Origin: Erigeron canadensis
Taxonomy: Eukaryota; Streptophyta; Magnoliopsida; Asterales; Asteraceae
DNA: 64,000 nucleotides
Direction of reading: 5' to 3'
NCBI RefSeq assembly: GCF_010389155.1
Contig: NC_057761.1
Location: forward strand, 59,208,587-59,272,586
A program made the position numbers and the translations under genes. Under the pieces are notes generated by a model that was not told the DNA's origin, searched no databases, and was given only the letters and a program-made list of their open reading frames with translations. Position 1 is the first letter of the stretch. The number at the start of each line of letters is the position of its first letter. Below are positions 1-12,788 of this stretch, in pieces.

Positions 1-1680
1 ATGAGTATACAATTGTGTTCTATAAATGAAAATTTATTTGGATTGAGTTTTCTGGAAGCGCCTATAAGTCATTGCGCCAAAACCACTTCCCTGTCATCAT
101 TTTTCATCTAGCATATGCGTCTTTTTCCCCATCCTAATCAACATTGATGTTGACTCAGCATGTTACTCGCATTTTACTTCTAATTGATCAACATTTTGGT
201 ACTGAATGTTGTGGAAATTGGTCGTAATGTTATGGGTTATATACATATGGTGCGATAACGGAAAACACAGTTTGATTATAAATGGTTGTGAAAATGATTG
301 ATAGCGATAAAACCGCTATTAGCAACTATATTATTTGACGATCAGTAACAGATGAGAAATTAGTTAGTGATGCTATCAAATTGTTGCGTAATTTTAGGTT
401 TACTATAATTTGATAATTGAGTCACGAGGATAACTGATACAAATATAGATTTTGAAAATATGAGTCGTATCTTGGCGAGTTAGTTTGCAAGCATGACCGA
501 TTTCACATTTTCTTTTATCCTTGATCCTTAATTCTGAGCTAAAAATATTTAAAAATTCGAAAATGTGTTTTTCACATGTTTTAACAACTATCTCTCACGG
601 ATTGCCATGTTTTGACAATAGGAAATGATATATCCACTTAACTAATCAACTTTAAAATCCTCTTAACTACAATATCACAATAAGTCACAAAATCAAAATA
701 TGAGATTAGGAAATAATGTGAGTGAAATACATATGATACATTTTGGTGATTTTAGAAGGATTCATTATTTTATTTTGACAATTTGAATATGTGATTTGAC
801 AAAAAATGATTAAGTATTTTATTTTGAAATACACATTTGGTTTCATAACATTGCCTCTTCATATAAGTATAATTACAGAGAATTGTTTATATTGATTTCA
901 AATTAAGTATTTTGTTTTTCACCATTTAATCATTCAAAAAAATTTAAAATTTCTAACTTAATTTTTATCTACCCGCTTTATCCGTTAAAATATTAATTTT
1001 AAGATGATCAATGAGGTTGTTGACCCATTGGTAAGGTCTTTGACCTTGGAGGATCCACTTGGTTTCGAGTTTCACTTCTTACATTTGTAAGAGTTGATGA
1101 ATATGGATTTTTTGAGAGTCATGAGTTTCATGCCAGACATGCATGTAATTTAGGAGTAGTAGTAAACTAAAATGTCATTCTAAAAAAAATTAAATTTCTT
1201 TTTTTAATTAAGTGTTTGTCACAAGAAATAATAAATTCTTCTATAAAAAATACCTAAAAATCCTTTTAATTATAATACCAAGAGTGATCAGGAAAGAAAA
1301 TAAAATGATTTACACTTAAATTAACAAAGATAATCTAAGGTTTTTAAAAGGATTTTTTATGCTATTTATTAAAATGATTAATGATTTTCCGTTTGTCATA
1401 CCAAATTTTAACGCAAGAACAACCGCACTAACGATTATAAAAACCGATTAGTCTAGTCGGTTATGGGGACAGACATCGGTGTCATTTATTTATATTTTTC
1501 GTTCTATAAATAAGTAAATTAAATAAAGTATTTATTTTTTCTCTCTCTCTTTGTAATCGATTGTTGCTTATCTGTCTTTCCTTCTTTTCCCCAAATTTAT
1601 CCTTCTTTTTTCATCATCATCTTCTTACTAAAAAAACCAATATATATAAGAAAATACTTTTTTTTTATGCATATAGAAAC
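1..1680. other. AT-rich upstream flank of the PTI1-like gene
   Basis: I see no gene here. The stretch is AT-rich with frequent stops in all frames. It holds a possible SINE (about 1010-1190) and, towards its right end, pyrimidine-rich sequence (about 1540-1620) suited to a promoter or leader of the kinase gene. No convincing TATA box could be singled out. Confidence 0.5.
1010..1190 (+). mobile_element. possible tRNA-derived SINE
   Basis: An A-box-like stretch (gacccattggtaagg, about 1021-1035) is followed by a B-box-like one (ggtttcgagtttc, about 1060-1072) at roughly tRNA spacing, and the segment ends in an A-rich run near 1182. No clear target-site duplication was found, so this rests only on the pol III box resemblance. 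Confidence 0.35.
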
Positions 1681-1689
1681 AGAAAAAAT

Positions 1690-1995
1690 ATATATATAAT
1701 TACACACACACACACACACACTAAGCCCTAGATCAAAAAGGAAGAAACCACCAACAAGACAGGTATTCCTTCAATTTCGCCTTTTGCTTTTCAGTTTTCA
1801 TTTATGTTTTTCCACGTTTTTATATCATATTTTATTAATTGTTGCATTCAATAAGATTTGAAAAACAAACTCGAATTTTACATTGCTAGATCGTCTATAT
1901 TTTTTTCAATTAATAATAATTGGGGCTTCAGTTATTGAATTATTATTATTACTATTTAAAATTTAATTTATTTAATTTTCAACAATTTGTAATTA
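1690..1995 (+). promoter_or_regulatory. probable 5' leader and leader intron of the PTI1-like gene
   Basis: A (CA)n microsatellite at about 1702-1722 is followed by purine-rich sequence ending in a good donor (acag/gtattc, near 1762). The coding exon starts at 1996. This suggests a non-coding first exon and a leader intron, a common arrangement in plant genes. No transcript evidence is available from the sequence. Confidence 0.4.
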
Positions 1996-4900
1996 ATGGA
2001 TCCCCGTGGCCATTTTCGTGGTTTAGTGGTAAGATATTAATTTACATTTACATATATGTGAATATGAATCATCATTGTTATTATTTCTGCATTTTTTTTT
2101 GTTGAGATCTTTAGATATTATAATCATGTGTTTGTATGCATATGTTTTTATAAATGGTCAAACCTTATGATATTGTTGTTAAGACCGAATTGTGAAACTT
2201 TGGTAACTTTTGATTCAATTTACATGATGAAAGTTGTTTTGCGTTTCGACGGCGGGGTGTTTTGTAGTGATTATTTCAATCCTTATCGTGCTTGAATTTC
2301 AGGGGTTTAACTTTAAAATGTTACTCGTATAATTTTACGTTTTATATACATGACCATTAATATTTTCCAAAACTATATGCCGTCAACCCACGACTTTCAA
2401 GCAACAAACGCATATAGAAATACTATCAGTAGCGATACTCTTGTTTTGGTATTATGATCACCGTAATTACGATCACTTATCTAGTATTCGGTCCAAATAC
2501 ACATTGGAACAGCACCAAAGTTCTTCATGACGGAAATATTTTGGAAGTTGTTGACAAATGATTTGATGAGGTTTTGGATTTGTAATATGACGTCTTGTAC
2601 ATTTTTTTTTTCTATCATTTCGCAGGGACACGCACCTCCTCCTGGATACTTTAGACGGTTGGGGAAACCAAGGGCTCACGACGATCTAATATTGAGGAAG
2701 AGAGATAGGATGCGGAAGTGGTTGTGTTGCTCTTGTCAAGTTGAAGAGTCTTACCCCTCAAACGAAAATGGATTTGTAAAAAATCACAGTGATCATGCTG
2801 ATGGTATGTTTCGTGTTCCTCCATTTTGTCAATGATTTCAATAACGTAAAAAAAGGGCGTTTTTTGCTGTCCCCCCCCCCCCCCCCCCCCCTTTCTCTTT
2901 TAATAGCTTTTGATGTTTGCATTGGAGGGTGATCCATAATCACTTCCAATTCCAATCTGGAAATATTGAATTAGCATAGCAAGATTATGTATTATAATTA
3001 TAAAAGGCAACATAATTAGCTGTGTGAGACGAGCAGTTGAATTTGGATGTGCATTGTGTAATTGGTTTTCTGAATATATAGTGGTCGACTAGATGTCTGT
3101 GATATTATCTGAAACAATATTGATTATTTAAGAGTAGAGTTTAATTACTCGTGTACCCTTAAGTTAATCAAGACTTCCTCAAATGATCTGATGTTCCACA
3201 ACACTCGGCATGGTTCGTCATTACAATTTTATATTAACATCGTCTCCTACAACATGTTCTGATCTACAGCCGGTTATTGCTTCTGATTACCCGATGTCTT
3301 ATAGATCTCAACATCTACTAATTGGAATAGTTTGTTTAGGACTATAGATTTGCTATAGTCCCGATTAACATATACTTCTTTTGTGGCTATGAAATCTCTT
3401 TGTTCCACAACTTCATTCTGCTTTGACATTGCATGTTTCATTTTGATATTAAAGAGGTCCTATGGGGGTTTGAGGTCTTCTAGTTGTGATTTTACCGTAT
3501 TATGTGAAGATTTTTGTCGGTTCAAGCTGTATTAATATGATTGTGGTTCCGTAGAATTTTACAGGCTAACACTTATGACTTCTGTTGTACTACCAATTTA
3601 TCTAATATTCTATGTAATGATTTTAGTTCATCTATTAATATGATTGTGGTTCTGTAGAATTTTACCGGCTTACACTTATGTTGTACTACCAAATTATATA
3701 GAATTCTAGATAATGATTTTTTTTTTTTTTTTTGAAAATTGACTTTTATTCACAAAGGATACCACCCATCAAATCGATGAGTGGCAATACAATATGTACA
3801 TCCCACTACTACATACAAATATTGAGAATTCTAGATAATGATTTAGTTCATCTATCTTTACGTAATGCAGGGCAGCATAAGGACAAAATACCACCTCCTG
3901 TTAAATTTGATGCGCAAAAAGCAGCGCCAACAATCGATATGCCTGCACTTTCACTTGATGAACTGAAAGAAAAAACTGAGAATTTTGGATCAAAGGCATT
4001 GATTGGTGAAGGTTCATATGGAAGGGTTTATTTTGCGAATTTAAATAATGGAAAAAGTGTGGCTGTGAAAAAGCTTGATGTTTCTACCGAGGCTGAATCA
4101 AATAACGAGTTTCTGACTCAGGTAATTTGGTGTTTCTGCAAGTAATTGATCTATTAGAATATCCTGTCTGTAATGGTTGTGCATTGGACTGAGCCAAACC
4201 AGAGTGGATCCCTCAGGGCAAACTGATCAATCATGAATAATGAAATACCTGAATTGATTTAAAGTGGACCAGCTATTTTTTAAAAATGGTGATAAGAAAA
4301 CTGTTTTTTAAGGGAAAAAAAGAAATAAACTAGGCTCAACGTCGCGTGAAAGTTCAGGTACGAGTTGGTCTGGTCTTTTTTGGCGGTTCAGTTTTGTCAG
4401 ACTGGACCAAGGTTAGCCGAACCTGGCCTCGTGACTAGTATCTCACTCCTTTGTTCTTATGAATACTTCAAGCTGGCATGTGCGTGAGTGGTGGATGGGT
4501 TGCATAATGAACAGAGTAATTCTTTAGGACTCTGGTTTGCTTTGCCAGATACACTTTTATAAATATTTAGCATTTTATTTATGATTACAAAAACTTATAG
4601 TTCTACAATATTAATATGATATTTTGCATAAAACAATACAAGAGGTTTGTATACTTCAGAAAGAAACTTTTGGTGATTTTGAATCTGTTTGACCTGCTAG
4701 AGTTATTTGACCGACCCCTTTTGGCTAAAAGTTCTGGACAGAAGTATGTTTGTCTCCATGAATCATGGGTAAAATTTGCCATTTCTGTTCTTTATGAGTC
4801 ATGTTTGTCTTCCCATTCAAGGTTGCCATGGTTTCAACGCTGAAGCACGACAATCTTGTTGAGCTCTGTGGTTACTGTGTCGAAGGAAATACCCGTGTTC

Positions 4901-6267
4901 TAGCTTATGAATTTGCAACCATGGGATCTCTACATGACATATTGCACGGTATGGAAACTTCATTTTTTGTTTGCTGGTCTAGTGGGTTATGAAAGTTATA
5001 GTTAGTTGGCCTTGGGTTTCTAAATATGTATTTCTTACATGCAGGCAGGAAGGGTGTGCAAGGAGCACAACCGGGCCCTGTGCTTGATTGGATGCAGCGA
5101 GTAAGGATTGCTGTTGATGCAGCAAAGGGATTGGATTATTTGCACGAGAAGGTCCAACCATCGATAATTCACAGAGATATTAGGTCTAGCAATGTGCTCC
5201 TATTTGAAGATTTGAGAGCCAAGATTGCCGATTTTAACCTCTCAAATCAAGCACCTGACATGGCTGCTCGCTTGCATTCTACTCGTGTATTGGGAACTTT
5301 TGGCTATCATGCACCAGAGTAATGCTTCTAAATCATTTACGCATACATGCACCCAGGGTGGCAATATGGGTGGGTCGGGTAACTGGTAACTTTTGAAGTA
5401 TTCGCCAAATCTTACCTGGCATGTAAAGTTATGAACAACTATAATTTGTTAACCAAATAAATAAAGGCATATAATTAATAGTAAAAGAAAGTAAAGATTT
5501 ACATTCATATGATGATATATACATTTTCCATATGTTTATGTCTGCTTTTCTATGAAGAAATTCTTGCTTTTTAGCTAAATTTTTTGAACCTAATCTATAT
5601 GTAGATATGCAATGACTGGACAGCTGACACAAAAAAGTGACGTTTATAGCTTTGGCGTTGTTCTGCTTGAGCTATTAACTGGTCGAAAACCTGTTGATCA
5701 TACTATGCCACGAGGACAGCAGAGTCTTGTGACCTGGGTGAGTCTCAATTTCACCAATGAACTTATTCTTTTTGGCTCTTTGAAAGTTTCATTTCGTGGG
5801 TCCCAGTAACGGATACTATATAATTCAAACTTTAGATTAGGTCAACCTGACCCGCTTTTGTTGACCCAGTCCCTGATCCACCCTTTTACTGACTGTATCA
5901 AGGATGCAATGGGGTCAGATCTAAACCTTTATTTCTTTTGTTTTACCTGTAGGCTACACCAAGGCTAAGTGAAGACAAGGTTAAACAATGTGTCGATCCA
6001 AGGCTCAAGGGAGAATATCCGCCAAAAGCAGTTGCAAAGGTCCATCTCTTTCTAAAAACGATATGATCAATATTTTATTGGCTGTTAATTAAAATTTAAC
6101 CAAGTTTGTTAACTAATCAGCCGACATGTGTTTTGTTGATGTAGCTGGCGGCTGTGGCAGCTCTATGTGTGCAGTATGAGGCCGAGTTTAGGCCTAATAT
6201 GAGCATTGTTGTGAAGGCCCTTCAACCACTTTTGAGGGCTCCTGCACCAGCAGCTCCAGAAGTGTAA
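1996..6267 (+). CDS. PTI1-like (Pto-interacting) protein kinase
   Basis: Eight coding exons give a 401-residue protein: 1996-2028, 2626-2803, 3871-4121, 4822-4948, 5045-5318, 5605-5737, 5953-6039 and 6145-6267. All introns are GT-AG and the phases join in frame. The N-terminus opens [20 protein letters not shown] and includes a CCSC cluster, a likely S-acylation site for plasma-membrane anchoring. The kinase domain shows [11 protein letters not shown] (glycine loop), VAVKKL (ATP lysine), HRDIRSSN (catalytic loop), ADFNLSN where most kinases have DFG, and the [21 protein letters not shown] activation and APE region. From what I recall of the family, DFN and the HRDIR variant are normal for PTI1-like proteins. 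These are receptor-like cytoplasmic kinases that act downstream of OXI1/AGC kinases in stress and immune signalling. The start was chosen because the short first exon splices in frame and gives the family N-terminus; a start at the internal MRKWLCC is the alternative. Confidence 0.93.
2871..2891 (+). repeat. 21-bp poly-C tract
   Basis: A run of 21 cytosines lies in intron 2 of the kinase gene, 68 bp after the exon donor. Long C/G homopolymers are rare in AT-rich plant introns and are prone to length errors in assembly. Confidence 0.95.
3531..3719 (+). repeat. tandem duplication (about 100-bp unit) in kinase intron 2
   Basis: The unit beginning attaatatgattgtggttc at 3531 is repeated from 3634 with a few substitutions and small deletions. 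Both units end in a related gtaatgatttt / ataatgattt sequence. The second unit is interrupted by the retroposon at 3720-3825, so the duplication is older than that insertion. Confidence 0.85.
3720..3825 (-). mobile_element. 5'-truncated retroposon (LINE-type) 3' end, minus orientation
   Basis: A poly-T run (3720-3733), which is poly-A on the minus strand, is followed by about 92 bp of sequence unrelated to the intron. The insert is bracketed by a perfect 19-bp duplication, gaattctagataatgattt, at 3701-3719 and 3826-3844. Poly-A, 5' truncation and a long target-site duplication are the signature of target-primed reverse transcription. A LINE 3' end is the most likely source; a truncated processed mRNA is possible. 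Confidence 0.85.
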
Positions 6268-8295
6268 TGTGAAAAAGTGAAGAAAGGAGTTTATGTGATT
6301 GTTGGTTGCATCTGCAGCTGCATTGTGACTGTAGATTTTGGTTTGAAGCATATATAGGTGTTTATCTTTGCATTTATTATATTTTTTTGGTTTGAGAACA
6401 TTAACCTGAACATGTGTTTAGATTGGCTTGTTACATTTCTTTGGTTTGTTAAAGATTTATTCAAATAATAGAAACCTGGTTTTTTATGGAAATCTTACAG
6501 GAATTTATTGGTTTGTAAACGTCTTACATGTGGCTTTGCTGCAGTCTTATATGTCTTTGTTAAGATGCAAAATAAATATTAGTGGTGTTAATGAGTATGA
6601 TGCCTAGTTTTCTACTATCTCGTTATTCAAACAAATATTGAATACCTTTTTGTCACGCCGTTGCTCTCTTGCTCTTTAACACTAGCACGTTTAACTTAAA
6701 CGTGTCAAGTGATTCTCTTCTGTATGAGATGGGTCATCTAAGGATTATTAGATGAAGAGGATTACATTAGGTTTGTTGACGGTCGTGTATAGTAAAGCCA
6801 TATATTTAATTAAACCTTCAACGTTTAAACCTAAAAGTAAAAACTATGTTTTACGCAGAAGATGCAGGGGAAAAATCATACATGTTTGAATAATTTTTTT
6901 TTGTTTCTTATTATACAGAAGAGCCAAACATTTCCAAGATCATCTCCAATGGTACATTTTTAGATATTTTTACTTTCACTCATTATATATATTCTTACAA
7001 ATTTTTAAAATTTTCAATTTTACCTCCAATCACACAAATATCCTATACAAACAAAAATAAAGTGTAAGGATTTCTAAAAATACGAGAGTAAGTACCCGCG
7101 CGTTGCGGCGGTGAGATGGTGGGAGTGATAGCTAGGTCAGAGAGTGTGATAGTCAAATGCCTACGGCCTCCGCCCTCGGATTTAAAAATTCGTCGAAAGT
7201 ATATCGAATGACATCTCTAATGAAAGAGCATGAAATTTTAAGAACACCCATACAATTTTTTTAATTTATCGACGTATGATTTTTGAGATAAAAGATTTTG
7301 AATGAATTGGAGGAATAAATGATTTATGGAAGAGAGAGAAAAAAGATGATTGGTTGAGATTTGAGGAGAGGGAAAGAGTATTATGATTATTTTAGATAAA
7401 TATAGAATAGATAAGAGGGGTATTTTGGGGATGTACTTAAAATCAGTATTGAAAATTTCAATTCAATGTTGAAAATCTGAAAGGAATCTGCTTTATAATA
7501 TAGTATAGATATAGATATGTTTGGACAAGATTTTTTCCTTAAAAATTTATAAAGATAGATATGCTCCTATGGTCTTGATCCAAATACTTAACTTCAAATT
7601 TCTAACGATTTTAAAAAACTAAAGATGGTCTAACTAGCTAGTAACTACAGCCGTTCAAAAAATAAAAAAACATCCCTAACTACATATATAGGACCGGGCT
7701 GACTTTGGAGTAGTGGGTTCCCTACTTCACTTCCCCGTCGACAGGTTCTAAAATTCTCCTTTTTCATTTTTCTATTCATTCCATTTCCTTTGAATACTAG
7801 CTAGTTTCGCGTTTTGTTTGGATTCTGATGGTATTGGAATCACATTCCATTCTTTAAGCATGTTTGGTTGCCAGATTTGAAGGTATTTAATTCCTTTGGC
7901 ATCAAAAGATTTCTTTGTTTAAGGGGGTTCACCAATTTTTTTTCAAAGTAATAGAATTTGATCGAATGAAATTTGATTCAATGGAATTCGATCCAATGAT
8001 ATATAAATTTGTACACCATACATTAGATATACTCATTAAAATGGATACACATTTATATATGTTGTAACTTTACCTAATTAATTCATTTATATATTGTTTT
8101 TTTTTGTCTATTTTACATATATATGCTTCATATTTGATTAATCGACCAGTGTCATATATGTTCAATGTTAAAGTTTGGACTCACTTTTCCCTAAAGTTTA
8201 ACTATGTATCAGGCTTATATTGTTTATGTATTGTTTTTGAAATTACTACATTTTGTAGCATTATTTGTTATCGGGCTAAACAAGAATATCTTTAG
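6268..8295. other. 3' flank of the PTI1-like gene and upstream region of F-box gene 1
   Basis: The first 300 bp or so is probably 3' UTR; the same sequence recurs after two F-box genes. A minus-strand Helitron-like element lies at about 7083-7509. The rest has no coding signal I can support. Sequence at about 8260-8295 resembles the leader just before the ATG of F-box gene 2. Confidence 0.6.
7083..7509 (-). mobile_element. Helitron-like element
   Basis: Read on the minus strand, it starts TCTATACTATATTATAAAGC at 7509, a typical Helitron 5' end. It finishes near a GC-rich hairpin-forming stretch (plus strand 7095-7111, cccgcgcgttgcggcgg). The expected terminal CTAG is not clear, so the 3' boundary is approximate and the end may be decayed. 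Confidence 0.5.
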
Positions 8296-9715
8296 ATGGA
8301 TATGATCAGCAAGCTTCCTCCGAGCATACTTGAAACCATCCTATGTCTTTTGCCGATTCAAGAAGCAGGAAGGACAAGTATCCTTTCTAAGGAATGGAGA
8401 TACCATTGGACCAAAATTCCTAAACTTGCGTTTATTGAGAATACGTTCCAAGAATCAACGGATGGGAATGAGTTATTTGGTGCACCAAGTCAAAGGAAAA
8501 CAATGACTAAGCGGTGTAAACTTTTCTATGCTATATACCAAATTTTGTTGATGCACGAGGGTCCGCTACATGAGGTCTTCCTTTCCATCGACACAGATCA
8601 GTCGTGTGTTGAGATTGACCATATTATATTTCATTTGTCGAGGAGAAATACTGTCAAGAAATTAACTCTTGACTTTATATGGGGGTATCAGTTGCCCATA
8701 TCTCTCTTCTCATTGCGACAGTTAACAGAACTATGTCTTATTCGGTGTGATCTTTACCATCAACCAACGTTTGATGGATTTGGAAGCCTTACAAGCTTAT
8801 TTTTGAAAGAGATAATGACCTCTACAGAAACACTTCTACATCTCCTGTCCAATTGTCCTTTACTGAAAACATTAGTAAGTTCTTACCAAAATAACATGTT
8901 GATCCTAATTGTTATTTTTATAACTTTTCTGATTACCGTAAGTTGTTGCAGGAACTTAACTTGGTTCAAGGTATTCACGTTTCCGCCATTGTTAATCTAT
9001 TCCAGTGTTTACCCGTGATTGAAAACCTGTCGATTTGGTTTCAATACACTGAGGTAATATTATCCACAGAATGTATTACCGGTTTCAACTTTTAAGCCTA
9101 GTTTATTAATAGTTTGTTTTGGCTATTGATCAAGGGTTCGGAAAAAGGAGGAGTTCCACTAGCTCTTCCAACTGCATTAGTCTACCTTAAAAACTTGGCT
9201 ATAGAATCTATCTCTTTTATTCATAGAGATGCATTACCTTTTGTTCTTCTTCTGATCAGAAGCTCCCCAAACTTGGAGAAACTTAAGATAGAGGTAAAAT
9301 AACATAAGTCTGTTTTGTCAACTATTTCTTTTGATAGTTATGTCAAAAGGTATATTGACACGAGAAATATGGACATTAACTGTAGCTTTTAGATGATTCA
9401 TGGGTTGAGTTATGTGATAGAGGCGAATCCTTTACACTAGAAAATTCTCCAGATATATGGTTGGAGCGCCTGTACGAATTAGAGATTGTGAATATGTTCT
9501 ATAGGAAAACTGAGCTGGATCTTGTGAAGCTTATATTGGCAAATGCACCTGTTCTGAAGAAGGTGACGATATTCGTCTGCAGCGAGGTTGCTAGGGATGA
9601 AGAGTTGAAGATATCAGGACTTCTCTTAGGCTCCCCACACGCATCACCGGTGGTAGAAATCATTGTTGAAGTTGTTGAGGTCTCAGATACCAGCAGCTCC
9701 AGAAGTGTAATGTAA
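8296..9715 (+). CDS. F-box/FBD/LRR-repeat protein (F-box gene 1)
   Basis: Four phase-0 exons, 8296-8874, 8952-9053, 9135-9293 and 9386-9715, give 389 residues. The N-terminal F-box (ISKLPPSILETILCLLPIQEAG, then SILSKEWRYHW) would bind SKP1 in an SCF ubiquitin ligase. Leucine-rich segments follow (FSLRQLTELCLI, GSLTSLFLKE, LLIRSSPNLEKLKIE), then an FBD-like C-terminus (LYELEIVNMFYRKTELDLVKLILANAPVLKKV, quoted in parts: LYELEIV, LVKLILA, PVLKKV). Introns sit exactly where they do in the paralogues at 14.6 and 38.9 kb. The substrate is unknown. The last residues, SSSRSVM, are encoded by DNA homologous to the 3' end of the upstream kinase gene, read in another frame. ATG 8296 matches the start of the paralogue at 14.6 kb. 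Confidence 0.85.
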
Positions 9716-10230
9716 GCAACAACTCACTTGGTTTTTGTGTGTCTGTTGATGCATCCACATCTTTGCCACGCTTTAGCATTTGGTTTGAGTCATATGTAGT
9801 GTTACCTTTGCAGTTATCTTTTTAGTTTGAGAACGCTCTACATGTACTTGCGTTGAAATGGCCTGTTTTCAATAATGGAAACTTGGTTTTTATGGTGATA
9901 GTTACCGGTTTCAAATGATTTATTGCTTTTTAATAGTGTTTTACTTTTACCGAGAATGGATTTTGACTTGTGAAATGTGAGAAACATTGTTTGCTGATCA
10001 TTTCAAAGCCCACATGGTGTTTGCGCATGTAGGCCCTCAAATGATTTACTGGAAAGGTCTTGTGCATTTCTCGCAGCACAATCCCTTTTCTGGATGGAAC
10101 CATTGCTTCCTGTGGCCAAGTATGTTTTTCTTTTTAATGGAGAGTGAATTCTGCAGTGACTAGTTTACTAGTGGTTTTGCTGCAACTAATTTGTACTACT
10201 AAAATGCAAATAGAAATACTGAAGTTTGTT
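9681..10230 (+). repeat. copy of the PTI1-like gene's terminal codons and 3' flank
   Basis: The stretch from ccagcagctccagaagtgta (about 9690) onward matches the kinase stop-codon region and 3' flank (about 6248-6590) with indels. Shared landmarks, in order, are the tgcatc region, tttggtttga, tttggtttttatgg-like sequence, and a tgctgca ... aaatgcaaa block near 10170-10210. It probably supplies this F-box gene's 3' UTR. Confidence 0.75.
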
Positions 10231-10621
10231 GGGAACGAGCAGACTTAAAAAATTCTCGCTGCTTATTTTGCAATAGGATTCTAGCTTTGAAGGTTTTTAA
10301 CAAGATCATTGCAGCGCATTCTATCCTTTTATTGTTGACCAGTACGATGACTTGTCTTTAACAGCAGTTTTCTGATGACAAATTCAGCACAAGTTAGTGG
10401 CTTAATTTTCAATACTTGCTACTGGAAAAATTTCACTTTCGGTTGAATGAGTTCACATCCATCCACTCATATGGGTCGGGTCATACCATTCATTATCGCC
10501 TTTAAGGGGGATTTGGTCACATCTCAAAGCTTGTTATAGTTCATCAAGTACTAGAAATAAAGATTTTGCCTCTAGAGCTATGGAGGTTAAGCACTCAAAC
10601 GAGCCAGTGAACGTTTTTAAA

Positions 10622-10860
10622 CTAGCATAGTACCTGTGCAATGCGGTGGTGGTTGTGGCGGCAATGGTGTAGTAGTGGGGGAGACTGTTGGTGGTGGAGG
10701 CGTCGTCAAATGGTGTAGATAATTGATGTAAAAGATTAATGGAGATATTTTAGATAAATGACTGATATTGTAATTTAATCATTAATGGAATTTTAGATAA
10801 TTCATCCATAACTTTTAAAGAGAGAGTTATTTTATTTATTAAGTAATATAAAAGTATAGA
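10622..10860 (-). mobile_element. non-autonomous Helitron
   Basis: On the minus strand it starts TCTATACTTTTATATTAC (from 10860, preceded by A) and ends CTAG (10625-10622, followed by T). That is the Helitron A/T insertion rule with TC...CTAG ends. The body is 239 bp and has no coding capacity. Confidence 0.75.
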
Positions 10861-11749
10861 TTATGTGTATATGTGAATTAGGATTAAGAAATAAGGGTAT
10901 TTTTGGTATAAAAAAGTGCTGAATTTTCTAAAATAGAAGTGGTCAATATGCTTTATAAGGTATTTAGATACCATAACTTGAAAGTTTTTCTCTTTTACTT
11001 TCACAGTTTTTTGGTCTGGTGGCTTTTGAATATATCTGTAAGACTGTAACATAGAAGAAATAATTTTGTGTTAAAATATAAATTTTTTTTCAGGACCTAA
11101 ATTAACTTAGTTAAACTTCAAATATCTATCTCTATGTCTGTCTTTCTATATGGAAAAAGACACTCTGAGCTTGTCATATTAGCATATTTCTATATGGCAT
11201 TACCATATTGATCCGAGTGACACGTGTTAGCCACACCAGCTTCTTCGTAAGCAATATAAGAATAAAAAAAAACCAAAAATAAAATAACCTAAGAGGTGTA
11301 TACAGGAATGAATGTACTGAGTGGGAGAACATTTTCACACTATGAAAATTATTAAGTTTCTTGAATATTAAGACACCTTTTTATGTATTACTAGAAAAAT
11401 TGCAGTCTAATACAATAAATATTAATTTCGATGAAGTTTTCATATTGGTGTTGGTTAACTTAAATAAAACCAAATTATTTAAAATAAACTTTGATGAATA
11501 GTTAAAAAAAAAAAGGCTTTTGTAACCGTTTTTGAACATGCTAGAAATTAAACTTAATTATATGCATCTAAAATAACTTAATTTTTATTATGTATTACGG
11601 AGTAATTGTTTATTTTATATAAAAGTTTTTTAAATTTTATTTTAGACATAAATAATATATATGGTTAATGATGCTCAACCCAGCTGCTAGAGACATTATC
11701 GGTTTTATCCAATGTTATGATTTTGATCCTCATGAATGGTAAAACTTAA

Positions 11750-12101
11750 GGGCGCGTTTGGTTGTAGAAAATGTTTTCTAGTTTTTCATTTCTAATTTTT
11801 TAGAAAATGAAAGAAGTTTTTATTTTCTATAAAACAAATAAAAATTTTGAAAACGCGTTCTAATTAGAAAACATGTTAGAAATGTGAGGGGAGGGGATGA
11901 ATGAAATGGAAAATGAAAATGAAAAATGAAAAACAAGAAAAAGATGTTTTCAAGTTATCTATGAAAAAATGGAAAACATTATTTTTGTTTTCTTAGAAAA
12001 CATTCTTAGAAAACTATCATTAGAACGCGTTTTATGTTTTTCATGTTTTCTTGGAAAACAAAAATGGAAAACAGGGGTGTTTTCTGCAACCAAACGCCCC
12101 C
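11750..12101. mobile_element. PIF/Harbinger (Tourist-like) MITE
   Basis: The 352-bp element starts GGGCGCGTTTGGTTGtag and ends caACCAAACGCCCCC, forming terminal inverted repeats. It is bracketed by the 3-bp duplication TAA (11747-11749 and 12102-12104). The interior is rich in gaaaac/gttttc repeats. A related copy lies at 38236-38585. Confidence 0.85.
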
Positions 12102-12446
12102 TAAGGTTTTTTCTTTGAATATTTGTAACAAGTCATGATCAATATCTTGTTGTGTAGGATACATGTAAAGTTTAACTATTACAAGGAGGGTCTTCTAAAA
12201 AAACCTGTATATATGCGGGTACACAGTCTTTAGATAAGAGAGTATACAATTTGGCTAGTTGGATTTGGATATATAATGGAGCTATTCACCATATTATATT
12301 TTGGGGAAAGGTTAGGTAAAACATGCAATACCTATCTTAGATAAAGCAGAGATAATTATGTAAAATTTAGGGGGGGATTATGTAAAATGCAGGGGGGTTT
12401 TGTTTGTTTATCAAATTCAAAGGTTTAATTTGTAAATTTTTTTAGG

Positions 12447-12716
12447 ATTAATTGTATGGAAATATAATTAACTATGGTCAAAAAGTTATTGTGTGTATTA
12501 ACTTAGAAAACCTCTATTGTATGCATGAACATTGTAAAAATGTTTAAGTTATGTAAATCAATAAAAAATTTACACGTGACAGCTCATATGAGGTGTCACG
12601 TACACATGTTACATGACTTGAACATTTTTACAAAGTTCGTGCATACAATAGAGGTTCTGTAAATTCATGCATACAATAACTTTTTGGCCATAGTTAATTA
12701 CATTTTCATGCGCTTA
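12447..12716. mobile_element. foldback MITE with about 100-bp inverted arms
   Basis: The left arm (attaactatggtcaaaaagt near 12469, then aacctctattgtatgca) is the inverted copy of the right arm ending near 12716 (actttttggccatagttaat). The arms flank a short centre around 12560-12600 that contains tgacagctcatatgaggtgtca, itself an inverted repeat. No target duplication was resolved. Confidence 0.7.
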
Positions 12717-12788
12717 AGTACAGACAGTACCTAAGATAGGGATTTTTTTTTCCTTATATTTTACTTTACAAGAAAATTACACTCAATA

